64,000 bases of DNA from the NCBI RefSeq assembly GCF_900111515.1, contig NZ_FOHS01000001.1, positions 193,419 through 257,418 on the forward strand. Direction: 5' to 3'. This stretch comes from Hymenobacter actinosclerus (GTDB taxonomy: Bacteria; Bacteroidota; Bacteroidia; Cytophagales; Hymenobacteraceae). Numbering within the stretch: the stretch's first letter is position 1; every line of letters begins with the position of its first letter. Both the position numbers and the translations under genes were made by a program. The notes under the pieces are model-generated. The model was not told the origin of the DNA and ran no database searches. It saw only the letters and a program-made list of their open reading frames with translations. Below, in pieces: positions 1 through 7,989 of the stretch.

Positions 1-161
1 CGGATGGCGGTGGGCCCGTCGGCGTTGATAAAGCCCTCGACCACGAGCAGGTTGGGCGGCGCATTGATCACATCGGGCGCGTACGGCTCCACGCAACCCG
101 CCAGCCCCACCAGCAGCAGTAGCAACAATAGGCCGTACCGGCAAGGGGGCAGTGCTTTCAT
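1..161 (-). CDS. DUF4249-type lipoprotein, N-terminal part only
   Basis: The reading frame starts at 161 on the minus strand and runs off the left edge, so only about 53 residues are visible. It opens with a short basic n-region, a leucine-rich stretch and a lipobox (LAGC, Cys near residue 22), so it should be an outer-membrane or periplasmic lipoprotein. After the Cys comes a VEPYAPD-like segment and LVVEGFINADGPT, which is the usual start of DUF4249 proteins in Bacteroidota. The start codon directly abuts the stop codon of the TonB receptor (162-164), so the two are co-transcribed and probably translationally coupled. DUF4249 partners of TonB receptors are common; their substrate role is unknown to me. 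Confidence 0.75.
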   Translation of the reverse strand, partial: MKALPPCRYGLLLLLLLVGLAGCVEPYAPDVINAPPNLLVVEGFINADGPTAI

Positions 162-2951
162 CTAAAATTTGAAGTTATAGGTTGCTGTGGGGATGGGCCG
201 TCCGAAAATCGACAGCTTGTAGCCCTTAATCTGCCCGTTCTCCGACTTGAAATAAATCGAGTAAGGGTTCTGGCGGCCCGTAAGGTTATACACTCCCACT
301 GTCCAGGAGCTGTGGGCCAGCTTCTGCACTTTGTGGTTGCCTTCGATATTGAAAGCCAGATCCATCCGCATATAATCGGGTACCCGGTAGGCGTTGCGGT
401 CGGAGTAGTACACGCGCAGCGAGTTGCCGGCGTAGTACTTGGCAATGGGCAGCGTAATGGGCCGGCCGGTGCTGTAGTTGAAGTTGAGCGAGGTGCTGAA
501 GCGGCGGCTGAAGCGGTAGTTACCCACCAGCGTGGCGTCGTGGGGCTTGTCGAAGTTGCTGGCGTAGTAGCGGCCGTTGTTGATCTGGTCGGCGGGCGTG
601 CCGGCGTTGGCGCGCACCAGCGAACGGGAGTACGTGTAGCTCACCCAGCCGTTCACTTTGCCCGTCAGCTTGCGCACCAGCACTTCCACCCCGTAGGCCT
701 TGCCCTCGGCGTTGATGATGTCGGTTTCGATGGTCCGGTTCAGCAGCAGCACCGCCCCGCCCTTGTAGTCCACAAAATCACGCAACGACTTGTAGTAGGT
801 TTCCACCGACGTTTCGATGGTGTTCGACTTGAAGTTGCGGTAATAGCCCACCGACACTTGGTCGCCTACCTGGGGCCGGATGTTGTTGTCGGCCAGTTTC
901 CAGGTGTCGGCCGGCGACACGGAGGCCGTGTTGGTGAGCTGGCTGATGTACTGGCGGGTGCGGTTGTAGCTGAGTTTCACCGACGAGTTGTCGGAGAGCG
1001 AGTAGCGGGCCGACACCCGGTACTCGGGGCCGTGGTAGGTGGCCAGCACCTTGCCCGCGCCGTAGCTCACGGTGTCGATAATCGTGTTCTCGGAGCGCGA
1101 CTCGCCGGGGGCGTACTCGTACACGGTGCGGGCTCCCAGCGCGTTGTAGAGCGAGTAGCGCAGCCCCACCGATACCGACAGGCGCTGGTTCACGTCAATC
1201 TTGTCCGACACGTACACGGCGCTTTCCACGGCCTGCTCGCGGTCCAGAATATTGGGCTTAATCAGCGAGCCATCCTTGAGCGGAGTGAGGCCACCGGGGC
1301 TCACATTGTAGAGCAGCGAGCTGACGCCGAAATCGAGGCTGTGCTTGGGGTTGGGATAGTAGCTGAAATCGGCCCGCAGGCTGGTCTGGTTGATGGAATA
1401 CTTGAGCCGCGACGAGTTTACCTCGTTGTCTTCGCTGGTGATGTTGTAATCGTAGTGGCTGAATGCGCCCGTGAGTACGCCCGTGAGCTGGTTGCTGAAG
1501 TTGTGGCGCCATTTCAGGCTGCCCGATTTGTTAGCGTAGCGGTAGGTGGTGTCGGAGGCCAGCCGGAACCGGTCGGTGCTGTAGTAGCCGGTGGCGTACA
1601 CGGCATCCCGGTCGCTGAACTGGTGGCTCAGGTGGGCGCTCAGGTCGGAGAAGGCGGCCGAGCTTTGCCGGAACTTGCTGTCGGAGAGTTTTTTGAGAAG
1701 CCAGTCGGAGTAGCTGGCGCGGGCCCCGATCAAGAACGAGCTTTTCTCTTTGATAATCGGGCCTTCCAGCGTCAGGCGGCTGGTGAGCGGCCCGATGCCG
1801 CCGGCCCCGCTGAACTTCTTCTTGTTGCCTTCGCGGGTCGTAATGTCGAGCACCGACGAAAGCCGGCCGCCGTACTTGGCCGGCATAGCACTCTTGTACA
1901 GCTCCACGCCCTGCAGCATATCGGGGTTGAAGGCCGAGAAGAACCCGAACAGGTGCGAGGGGTTGTACACGGTCATGTCGTTGAACAGAATCAGGTTCTG
2001 GTCGGTGGCCCCGCCGCGCACGTTCAGGCCGGTGCTGCCCTCGCCCACCGATTTCACGCCCGGCAGCGTGAGCACCACTCGCAGAATATCTACCTCACCA
2101 AAGGCGGTGGGCACCTGCTTGATGGTCTTGATATCGAGCTTTTCGAGGCCCATCTGGGTGCTCGATATGTTCTTGTCCTTCTCGCCCTCAATCACCACTT
2201 CCTTCAGGGTGGTAATGTCTTCCTCCACCTCAATTTCGAGGCGGCCGCTGCCGCGCAGAATCACCTGGCGGCGGGTGTTTTTGCTGCCCACGCTCCGGAT
2301 CTGCAGCGTGTAGCGGCCGGGCGGCAGCGTAAGCGAGTAGAAGCCGAACTGGTTGGTGCTGGTGCCCACGCTCGGCGACTCGGAATAGATGGTGGCGCCG
2401 ATAACCGGCTCGCCCGACTTGATGTCGCGGATGTGGCCGGCCAGCGTAACCGGGCCGCTGCCGCCGCCCGTCCCGATTTCGTATACCTTGTACTCGGCCA
2501 CCGTTACGTAGCGCGAGCGGGTAGGAGCGGCCGTGGGGGCCCGGTCTTCGGGTGCGGCCACCACCGGCCCCTCGGCCAGCGTGCCGGCCGGCCGGAAAAA
2601 CAGGCCCGACAACTCGGGCTCAATGTTCACTTCGCTGGTAATGAAGGCCCGGCGGTCGGCGGTGAGGGCGAAGCGGTAGGGCGTGCCCTCGAATACGCGC
2701 CGCAGGGCCGTAGCCAGCGGCAGTTCGCGCGCCTGCAGGCTCACCCGAAAGCTGTCGGGCGGCGCGGTGTTGTCGTAATAGAAGCGGTAGTCGGTCTGGG
2801 TTTCCAGCTCGCGCACGAACTGCCCAAACGGCACCTTCGTGAAGTTGCCGGTAACGGTTTTGGCAGGGGGCGCCAGTTGCTGGCCGTAGCTATGCGGCGT
2901 GGCCAGCAGCAGGGGTAGCAGCAAGGAAAGTAAAGCGTATACGTGCTTCAT
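162..2951 (-). CDS. TonB-dependent receptor with STN and carboxypeptidase-regulatory-like domains
   Basis: An outer-membrane active transporter of 929 residues. The start at 2951 was preferred to an upstream in-frame ATG at 3005 because it places the signal peptide (MKHVYALLSLLLPLLLA) at the N-terminus. Domain order: signal peptide; STN-like domain at about 30-110 (FGQFVRELETQTDYRFYY, VFEGTPYRF); a linker; a carboxypeptidase-regulatory-like beta-sandwich at about 170-250 (GHIRDIKSGEPVIGATI); plug domain (GEVDILRVVLTLPGVKSVG, GLNVRGGATDQNLIL); and a beta-barrel ending in Phe (ATYNFKF). An N-terminal STN domain often goes with surface signalling through an anti-sigma factor, but none is visible here. 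The DUF4249 gene follows immediately. The substrate cannot be told from sequence. Confidence 0.93.
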   Translation of the reverse strand: MKHVYALLSLLLPLLLATPHSYGQQLAPPAKTVTGNFTKVPFGQFVRELETQTDYRFYYDNTAPPDSFRVSLQARELPLATALRRVFEGTPYRFALTADRRAFITSEVNIEPELSGLFFRPAGTLAEGPVVAAPEDRAPTAAPTRSRYVTVAEYKVYEIGTGGGSGPVTLAGHIRDIKSGEPVIGATIYSESPSVGTSTNQFGFYSLTLPPGRYTLQIRSVGSKNTRRQVILRGSGRLEIEVEEDITTLKEVVIEGEKDKNISSTQMGLEKLDIKTIKQVPTAFGEVDILRVVLTLPGVKSVGEGSTGLNVRGGATDQNLILFNDMTVYNPSHLFGFFSAFNPDMLQGVELYKSAMPAKYGGRLSSVLDITTREGNKKKFSGAGGIGPLTSRLTLEGPIIKEKSSFLIGARASYSDWLLKKLSDSKFRQSSAAFSDLSAHLSHQFSDRDAVYATGYYSTDRFRLASDTTYRYANKSGSLKWRHNFSNQLTGVLTGAFSHYDYNITSEDNEVNSSRLKYSINQTSLRADFSYYPNPKHSLDFGVSSLLYNVSPGGLTPLKDGSLIKPNILDREQAVESAVYVSDKIDVNQRLSVSVGLRYSLYNALGARTVYEYAPGESRSENTIIDTVSYGAGKVLATYHGPEYRVSARYSLSDNSSVKLSYNRTRQYISQLTNTASVSPADTWKLADNNIRPQVGDQVSVGYYRNFKSNTIETSVETYYKSLRDFVDYKGGAVLLLNRTIETDIINAEGKAYGVEVLVRKLTGKVNGWVSYTYSRSLVRANAGTPADQINNGRYYASNFDKPHDATLVGNYRFSRRFSTSLNFNYSTGRPITLPIAKYYAGNSLRVYYSDRNAYRVPDYMRMDLAFNIEGNHKVQKLAHSSWTVGVYNLTGRQNPYSIYFKSENGQIKGYKLSIFGRPIPTATYNFKF

Positions 2952-3055
2952 ACCAGAATAAAAACGCGGGCGAAAAGGAAGTTGCCAGCCGCAGCCAGCC
3001 AGCATTCGGATGGACTGCGGCGGGTGCAGACTCGTTGCACCAGCCTGAAGGGCCG

Positions 3056-3820
3056 TTAGCGCGGGGGCAGCTGGTTGTAGTGGTTGGTGAGCACCACTAC
3101 CTCGTTCTCAAACTGCTTTTTGCGCAGCTTCAGCTTTTGCTCGCGCATGTAGGCGCGCACCTCCGGCTCGCGGTCGGCCAGCAGCTTCAGCACCGCCGAT
3201 TTGGAGTTGACGGGGTAGTAGCGGCCTGCCCTGGAGGCGTACAGCCGGTCGTTGGCAATAAACTCAACCCTTACCACGCGGCCTTCAATGCGCTCCTGCC
3301 GGCGCTTGGTGCGGCGGGCCAGCAGCTGCACCGGGCCCTCGGCCAGCACCTCGTAGTAGCCGGTGGCCGGCAGTCCGCCCGCCGCGCTATCGGCCTGCAG
3401 GTGCTCGAAGCGGTGACCGGCGATGGTAAAGCGGTCCAGTTTCTCGTTTACCAGCCGCAGCGTGAGGGGGCTGGTGGGCTGCTCCAGCACTATCTGGTCG
3501 AGCACCACATCGTAGCGCAGCTGCAGGCCTTCGAAGGGCTGCCGGTAGTAAAACACGCTGCCCGTTTGGGGCTCGGGTGTCAGGAAAAACTGGTGGCCCA
3601 CCCGCTCGGCGTAGCGCATGGCGTAGTTCACGTACTCGGGGCCGTTGTAGAGCAGCGACGAAACGGGGTCGGCGGCCTGGTAGAGCCGCTGCGCAGCGGC
3701 CGGGGCCGGGGTGGCGTAGGCGGCAGCCGCTGGTTCTGGTTGGCTCTGGGCCCGGGCCGCGTGGCCGGCCAGCAACAAGGTAGTGGCGAGCAGCCGGGCA
3801 AGCGGTGTTTTTACCAACAT
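3056..3820 (-). CDS. secreted hypothetical protein
   Basis: A 254-residue protein. The start at 3820 was chosen over 3904 because it gives a clean signal peptide (MLVKTPLARLLATTLLLAG, cleavage near ARAQ). The mature part has a tandem of beta-strand-like segments (PLTLRLVNEKLDRFTIAGHR, GYYEVLAEGPVQLLARR) and a basic, helical C-terminus (MREQKLKLRKKQFENE) ending VVLTNHYNQLPPR. The pattern of YYPVNSKSAVLKLLADRE near the end is one I associate with unnamed Bacteroidota periplasmic proteins. It lies 104 bp upstream of the TonB receptor on the same strand and is divergent from the exonuclease. No function is assigned. Confidence 0.75.
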   Translation of the reverse strand: MLVKTPLARLLATTLLLAGHAARAQSQPEPAAAAYATPAPAAAQRLYQAADPVSSLLYNGPEYVNYAMRYAERVGHQFFLTPEPQTGSVFYYRQPFEGLQLRYDVVLDQIVLEQPTSPLTLRLVNEKLDRFTIAGHRFEHLQADSAAGGLPATGYYEVLAEGPVQLLARRTKRRQERIEGRVVRVEFIANDRLYASRAGRYYPVNSKSAVLKLLADREPEVRAYMREQKLKLRKKQFENEVVVLTNHYNQLPPR

Positions 3821-3986
3821 AAAGTAACGGCGCGATAAGAGCGTAATGCTATGGGTATAGCTGTGGGCAAAAAAAGCGATAATTCGGTGAATAACAAGCA
3901 ACATGCCGGCCCGGGCCCGGAATAAACTGCGACCATCAACGGGCGTGCCCCAACGCGCGCCGGCCCCGCGCGTACATTCCTGCGCT

Positions 3987-4595
3987 ATGCGCTACATCTC
4001 GCTCGACCTCGAAACCACCGGCGGCCGGCCCGCCCGTCACCAGATTCTGGAGCTGGCCGCCGTGGTAGAAGATACCAAAAACCTGCGGCCCCTGGCCGAA
4101 CTGCCTTACTTCCGTCGGGTAGTGTGCCACCCCGAGTATGTGGGCACGGCCGGGGCGCTGGCCCTCAACGCCGGCCTGCTGCGCGAGCTGGCCCAGAAGG
4201 AGCCCAACCCCGAGCTATGCGAGCCGGTCGAGCTACTGTCCCAGCTGCGCGAGTTTCTGTTGGCCCAGGGCTTCAAAACCGATAAGAAGGACTGCGTAGC
4301 CGTAACCATGGCCGGCAAAAACATTGCTTCCTTCGACTTGGGTTTCCTGCGCGAATTGCCCGGCTACGGCACGCTGGTAAGGGCCGAGCCCGCCATGCTC
4401 GACCCGGCCGCTTTCTACCTCAACTGGCGCAAAGACACCCGCCTGCCTACCATGCAAACCTGCAAGGCCCGCGCCCACTTCGCCGACGACACCGTGGCCC
4501 ACCAGGCCCTCGCCGATGCCCTCGACGTGATTGAGCTGCTGCGCCCTTTCTATGAGCGGCCGGCGTATAAAATGATTGACCCGGTAAAAGAATAA
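3987..4595 (+). CDS. DEDD-family 3'-5' exonuclease (DnaQ/RNase T-like)
   Basis: A 202-residue cytoplasmic nuclease. The start at 3987 places the ExoI motif at the extreme N-terminus (MRYISLDLETTGG, Asp7 and Glu9 as metal ligands); the frame is open upstream to 3903 but that part has no conserved feature. ExoII is probably in MAGKNIASFDLGFLRE, and ExoIII is HQALADALD (His172, Asp177), giving the DEDDh subclass. Family members proofread DNA or trim RNA ends and single-domain versions such as this are often of unknown substrate. It is monocistronic, divergent from the secreted protein and followed by a strong bidirectional hairpin. Confidence 0.87.
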   Translation: MRYISLDLETTGGRPARHQILELAAVVEDTKNLRPLAELPYFRRVVCHPEYVGTAGALALNAGLLRELAQKEPNPELCEPVELLSQLREFLLAQGFKTDKKDCVAVTMAGKNIASFDLGFLRELPGYGTLVRAEPAMLDPAAFYLNWRKDTRLPTMQTCKARAHFADDTVAHQALADALDVIELLRPFYERPAYKMIDPVKE

Positions 4596-4660
4596 GACGT
4601 GCTGCCGCAACGAGCAAAGCAACTGAGCACATAGCGCTGCAAGACCGGTGCACCTGCGTT

Positions 4661-4708
4661 AAAACAGGAACCCCCGACGCCTTTACAGCCGTCAGGGGTT
4701 CCTGTTTT
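4661..4708. terminator. bidirectional intrinsic terminator between convergent genes
   Basis: An 18-bp stem (4661-4678 with 4691-4708, one mismatch) around a 12-nt loop. The stem starts with AAAA and ends with TTTT, so it reads as a terminator on both strands, serving the exonuclease (+) and the TPM operon (-). Confidence 0.8.
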
Positions 4709-4781
4709 AACAAGGCTGAGTAGCCTAAGCCTAGGCCTGATAAATCAGGACCCATTCATCCGCCGAGACACTCATCCAAGG

Positions 4782-5609
4782 CTACCAGCTGCCGGAGGCG
4801 CCGCCGCCGCCGCTGCTGCCGCCGCCAAATCCGCCGAAGCCGCCCCCGCCAAATCCACCGCCGCCGCCGCCGAAACCGCCTCCGAAGGTGCCGCGGCCGC
4901 CGCTGAAGTCGCCAAAAATGAGCGGTGGAATCATGGAGCCGCCGAAGCCGCGGTTGCGCCGCCCACCTCCCCCGCCCCCGCCGCCGCGGCTACGGAACAG
5001 TATGAACAGAATGAGCACCGCAATAATGAGCCAGAACGAGATGCCCGAGCCGCTGTCGTCGGCCGGGGCGCGCTGCCGGGTGGTCTGGTCGGCCTTGTAT
5101 TCACCCTGGGCCAGCGAAATCAGCTGGTCGGTGGCGCGGTCGAGGCCATCGTAGTAGCGGTCCTGCTTGAAGGCCGGAACAATGGTGTTGGAAATGATGC
5201 GCTTGGAAATAGCGTCCGGAATGGCGCCTTCGAGGCCGTAGCCGGTATGGATGCGGGCTTTGCGCTCCTGCTTGGCCACCAGCAGTAGTACGCCGTTGTT
5301 ATTGCTTTTCTGGCCGATGCCCCAGGCTTGGTACAGCTTCTGGGCATAGTCGAAAATATCGTAGTCGCCGAGGCTGGGCACGGTTACCACCGCAATCTGC
5401 GACGAGGTGGAGTCGTTATAGGCCACCAGCTTCCGCTCCAGTTGGGCCACCTCATCGGGCCGCAGCATCCCGGCCAGGTCGTTCACGAGGCGGGGCGGGT
5501 TGGGGCGGGGCGGTACGTTCTGGGCAGTGGCTACCAGCGTCAGCAGCAGCAACCCGAAGGTCAGCAGCCAGCCGGCTGGTCGCCGCAGGTTCAGGAGCAA
5601 ATACTTCAT
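4782..5609 (-). CDS. TPM-domain membrane protein with glycine-rich tail (YgcG-like)
   Basis: A 275-residue envelope protein. It has a signal peptide (about 1-29), a TPM domain at about 40-165 (VNDLAGMLRPDEVAQLERKL, TGYGLEGAIPDAISKRII), a linker, one transmembrane helix at about 190-206 (FWLIIAVLILFILF), then a low-complexity Gly/Phe-rich tail ending GGGGASGSW. The architecture is that of the YgcG family, once called TPM phosphatases; the biochemical role in bacteria is unsettled. Its ATG overlaps the stop of the upstream TPM gene by 4 bp (5606-5609), indicating translational coupling. The tail is encoded by a GC-rich degenerate repeat that may be variable between strains. Confidence 0.88.
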   Translation of the reverse strand: MKYLLLNLRRPAGWLLTFGLLLLTLVATAQNVPPRPNPPRLVNDLAGMLRPDEVAQLERKLVAYNDSTSSQIAVVTVPSLGDYDIFDYAQKLYQAWGIGQKSNNNGVLLLVAKQERKARIHTGYGLEGAIPDAISKRIISNTIVPAFKQDRYYDGLDRATDQLISLAQGEYKADQTTRQRAPADDSGSGISFWLIIAVLILFILFRSRGGGGGGGGRRNRGFGGSMIPPLIFGDFSGGRGTFGGGFGGGGGGFGGGGFGGFGGGSSGGGGASGSW

Positions 5610-6061
5610 GGGCGGGTGGGGGGCGAGTCGCCGAACGAAATGGAGTCGTCCAGCTCATTCTGATCGGTAGCGGCGTCGTAGGGGAAATATTGCTGCAGCT
5701 GCTCGCCCGCCAGCCGGATGCCGGCTTCCAGGCCCAGTACATATTTTTCACTCCGGAAATGCTGCAGGACGTTCTCCTTGGCCGTTTCCCAGAAATCATC
5801 GGGCACCACCGAGTTAATGGCCGCGTCGCCGATAACGGCGAACTGCCGGCTCTGCCAGGCCAGGTAAAACAGCACGCCGTTGCGCTGGGCCGTGTGGTGC
5901 ATGCCCAGCTCGGCAAACACCTGCGCGGCGCGGTCGAGCGGGTCGGGCGAGGGGCAGGTGTCTTCCAGATGCACCCGGATTTCGCCCGAGGTACGCAGCT
6001 CAGCCTGGCGGATGGCTTCTACCAGCGCTGCTTCCTGATCAGGGGTGAGAGGGTTGGTCAT
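5606..6061 (-). CDS. TPM-domain protein, soluble or peripheral
   Basis: A 151-residue protein made almost wholly of a TPM domain (LTPDQEAALVEAIRQAE, TSGEIRVHLEDTCP, GVLFYLAWQSRQFAVIGD), with no signal peptide or membrane segment if the start at 6061 is used. An in-frame ATG at 6112 exists but lies inside the intergenic repeat and would add a repeat-encoded tail, so I reject it. It is the middle gene of a lemA-TPM-TPM operon, an arrangement recurring in Bacteroidota and suggesting that LemA and the two TPM proteins act together at the envelope. It overlaps the downstream gene by 4 bp. Confidence 0.87.
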   Translation of the reverse strand: MTNPLTPDQEAALVEAIRQAELRTSGEIRVHLEDTCPSPDPLDRAAQVFAELGMHHTAQRNGVLFYLAWQSRQFAVIGDAAINSVVPDDFWETAKENVLQHFRSEKYVLGLEAGIRLAGEQLQQYFPYDAATDQNELDDSISFGDSPPTRP

Positions 6062-6064
6062 TTT

Positions 6065-6153
6065 AGTTGTCAGTTGCTGGTTGTCAGTTGTTAGGGCGTT
6101 TTTGACAATCAACAGTTAGCGACTGACAACCGACAACTAGCAACTGACAACTC
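6065..6153. repeat. word palindrome: AGTTGTC-word inverted repeat
   Basis: The whole lemA-TPM spacer is a loose tandem of the word AGTTGTC(AGTTG) on the left (6065-6094), then the inverted words (GACAACT/CAACTGACAACT) on the right (about 6103-6153). A closely similar element with the same words lies at 26283-26360. Confidence 0.85.
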
Positions 6154-6155
6154 AA

Positions 6156-6734
6156 TTAAAACTGGACCGTCGGGGCTTTCTGCGAGCCGGCGTCGGCCTC
6201 GAAGTAAGGCTTCTCGGCGAAGCCGAACAGGCCGGCGAACAGGTTGTTGGGGAAACTCTTAACGTAGGCGTTGTAGTCGTTTACGAGGCCGTTGAACTTG
6301 TTGCGCTCCACGTTGATGCGGTTTTCGGTGCCCTCAATCTGGGCCTGCAGCTCCTGGAAGTTGGCGTTGGCTTTCAGCTCGGGGTAGTTCTCCGACACGG
6401 CCAGCAGGCGGCCGAGGCCGGCACCTACCTGGCTCTGGGCAGCCTGGAATTTCTGCAGGTTCTCGGGCGTCAGCTGGTCGGCATTGAGCTGCACGCTCGT
6501 GGCCTTGGCGCGGGCCTCGATTACTTCAGTCAGGGTCGATTTTTCGAAGTTGGCCGCGCCTTTCACGGTGTTTACCAGGTTCGGAATCAGGTCGGAGCGG
6601 CGCTGGTAGGAGCTTTGCACGTTGGCCCACTGACCCTTCACGGCCTGGTCCTTGGTGACCATCGAGTTGTAGCCGCACGACGACTGGGAGAGCATCAGCA
6701 CGATGCCGGCAAAGTAGAGCAGAAAGCGTTTCAT
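6156..6734 (-). CDS. lemA: LemA family lipoprotein
   Basis: A 192-residue protein with a lipoprotein-type signal peptide (MKRFLLYFAGIVLML, then SQSSC) and the LemA helical core: VKGQWANVQSSYQRRSDLIP, NLVNTVKGAANFEKSTL, AQIEGTENRINVERNKFN and NDYNAYVKSFPNNLFA. These are textbook LemA family motifs. The start at 6734 is the only one giving a signal peptide; the frame remains open far upstream but that is the antisense of the divergent nucleotidyltransferase. First gene of the lemA-TPM-TPM operon. The exact cellular role of bacterial LemA is not established. Confidence 0.93.
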   Translation of the reverse strand: MKRFLLYFAGIVLMLSQSSCGYNSMVTKDQAVKGQWANVQSSYQRRSDLIPNLVNTVKGAANFEKSTLTEVIEARAKATSVQLNADQLTPENLQKFQAAQSQVGAGLGRLLAVSENYPELKANANFQELQAQIEGTENRINVERNKFNGLVNDYNAYVKSFPNNLFAGLFGFAEKPYFEADAGSQKAPTVQF

Positions 6735-6827
6735 GGGAGAGAGATTTGGGAGATTGGGGAAGGGAGAGAGAAAAATCGACCGGAAATGGTTTATGCAGCA
6801 ACCCACCGGGTCGGGCCGGGCTGCGTG

Positions 6828-6891
6828 CAAAGTACGAATTCGCGGCCCGGCGGTTGTGCTTAGGGCCACTCGGCCGCTAATGTGTATTTTG
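6828..6891. promoter_or_regulatory. divergent promoter region of lemA operon and nucleotidyltransferase
   Basis: Between the divergent starts (6734 and 6918) lie a minus-strand TACTTTG (6834-6828) and a plus-strand TATTTTG (6885-6891). Both resemble the Bacteroidota -7 box TAnnTTTG with one base missing. Weak evidence only. Confidence 0.3.
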
Positions 6892-6917
6892 CGCTTCGGC
6901 GCTTCCCGTTTTTGTTC

Positions 6918-7919
6918 ATGAAAGTAATTATTCCCGTAGCCGGCATCGGCTCCCGCCTCCGTCCGCATACCCACACCCAGCCCAAAACGCTCGTGCCGGT
7001 GGCTGGCAATACCATCCTGGGCCACATCATCGACCGGCTGGTAGAAGCCGGCATCCACGATTTCGTCTTCATTATTGGCTACCTGGGCGAGAAAGTAGAA
7101 AACTACGTGCGCCGCCAGTACCCCGAGTTGCAGACCAGTTTTGTGGTGCAGGAACCCCGCGAGGGCATTGCCCACGCCCTGTGGCTGGCCCGCGAGCAGT
7201 TCCGCCACGAGCCCGATGGCGTGCTCATTCTGCTCGGCGACACCATTGTGGACGTAGACCTGCGGAAGCTGATTGCCACACCCGGCAACGTGCTGGCCGT
7301 GAAGGAGGTGAAGACGCCGGCGCTGTTCGGTATCGTGGAAACCGGCCCGCGCGGGCTGGTAACCAAGGTGGTCGAGAAGCCGCGCATCCCCAAGTCGAAC
7401 TTCGCGCTGGTAGGGCTTTATAAGATTGCCAACGCCGACTGGCTGGCCTCGGCGCTGGAGCGCATCGTGGAGCAGGGCCAGCGCACCCACGGCGAGTTTC
7501 AGCTCACCGACGCGCTCATGCTCATGATTGAGGACGGGGCCGAAATGGTGAGCGCGCCGGTGGATAACTGGTTTGACTGCGGCCGCAAAAGCTCGCTGCT
7601 CGAAGCCAACGCCCGCCTGCTCAACCGCCCCGAATTCCTGCGCCGCCGCGACTACCCCGAGTTTCCCGACACCATCATTATCCCGCCCGTCAGCATCGGC
7701 CAGGACTGCCAGATTGCGGGTTCCATCATCGGCCCCAACGTGGCCATCGGCGACCGGACCATCGTGCAGAACGTCATCCTGAGCGAGTCCATCATCGGCT
7801 CCTATAGTGAGCTGCGCTCCGCCGTCATGCAGGATTGCATCGTCGGCTCCGATGCGTTGTTCAAGGGCACCAAGCACAGCCTCAACATCGGCGACAACAC
7901 CGAAATAGATTACAGCTAG
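6918..7919 (+). CDS. sugar-1-phosphate nucleotidyltransferase with left-handed beta-helix tail
   Basis: A 333-residue cytoplasmic enzyme transferring an NMP to a sugar 1-phosphate, making NDP-sugar for envelope polysaccharide. The N-terminal catalytic domain begins at residue 1 (MKVIIPVAGIGSRLRPHTHT) with the GxxSRLRP signature and the downstream QPKTLVPVAG lysine motif; LILLGDTIVDVD carries the metal-binding Asp. Residues about 245-333 are hexapeptide repeats (IGPNVAIGDRTIVQNVILSE) of a left-handed beta-helix. Specificity (glucose, mannose or other) cannot be fixed. The start at 6918 was taken because the motif begins there. Monocistronic; it precedes the accessory cluster but is separated by 70 bp and has no obvious link to it. 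Confidence 0.9.
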   Translation: MKVIIPVAGIGSRLRPHTHTQPKTLVPVAGNTILGHIIDRLVEAGIHDFVFIIGYLGEKVENYVRRQYPELQTSFVVQEPREGIAHALWLAREQFRHEPDGVLILLGDTIVDVDLRKLIATPGNVLAVKEVKTPALFGIVETGPRGLVTKVVEKPRIPKSNFALVGLYKIANADWLASALERIVEQGQRTHGEFQLTDALMLMIEDGAEMVSAPVDNWFDCGRKSSLLEANARLLNRPEFLRRRDYPEFPDTIIIPPVSIGQDCQIAGSIIGPNVAIGDRTIVQNVILSESIIGSYSELRSAVMQDCIVGSDALFKGTKHSLNIGDNTEIDYS

Positions 7920-7989
7920 CCCGCAGCGGCCCGCGCAAGGTTCAGCCAGGTTCCCAACCCTCCCCAAAGTTTGTCGTTACTTTAACCCG

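Noticed and set aside
312-2918. Long open frame (868 codons) on the plus strand opposite the TonB receptor
   Set aside because: Translation is Val/His/Gly/Arg-rich low-information sequence with no motif; it is the antisense shadow of a clear receptor gene in high-GC DNA.
4782-5000. Glycine-rich tail of the TPM protein as a separate repeat or PE-PGRS-like element
   Set aside because: It is the in-frame low-complexity tail typical of YgcG-like TPM proteins.
6735-7967. Upstream extension of the lemA frame to 7967 on the minus strand
   Set aside because: It is antisense to the nucleotidyltransferase; the LemA signal peptide starts at 6734.
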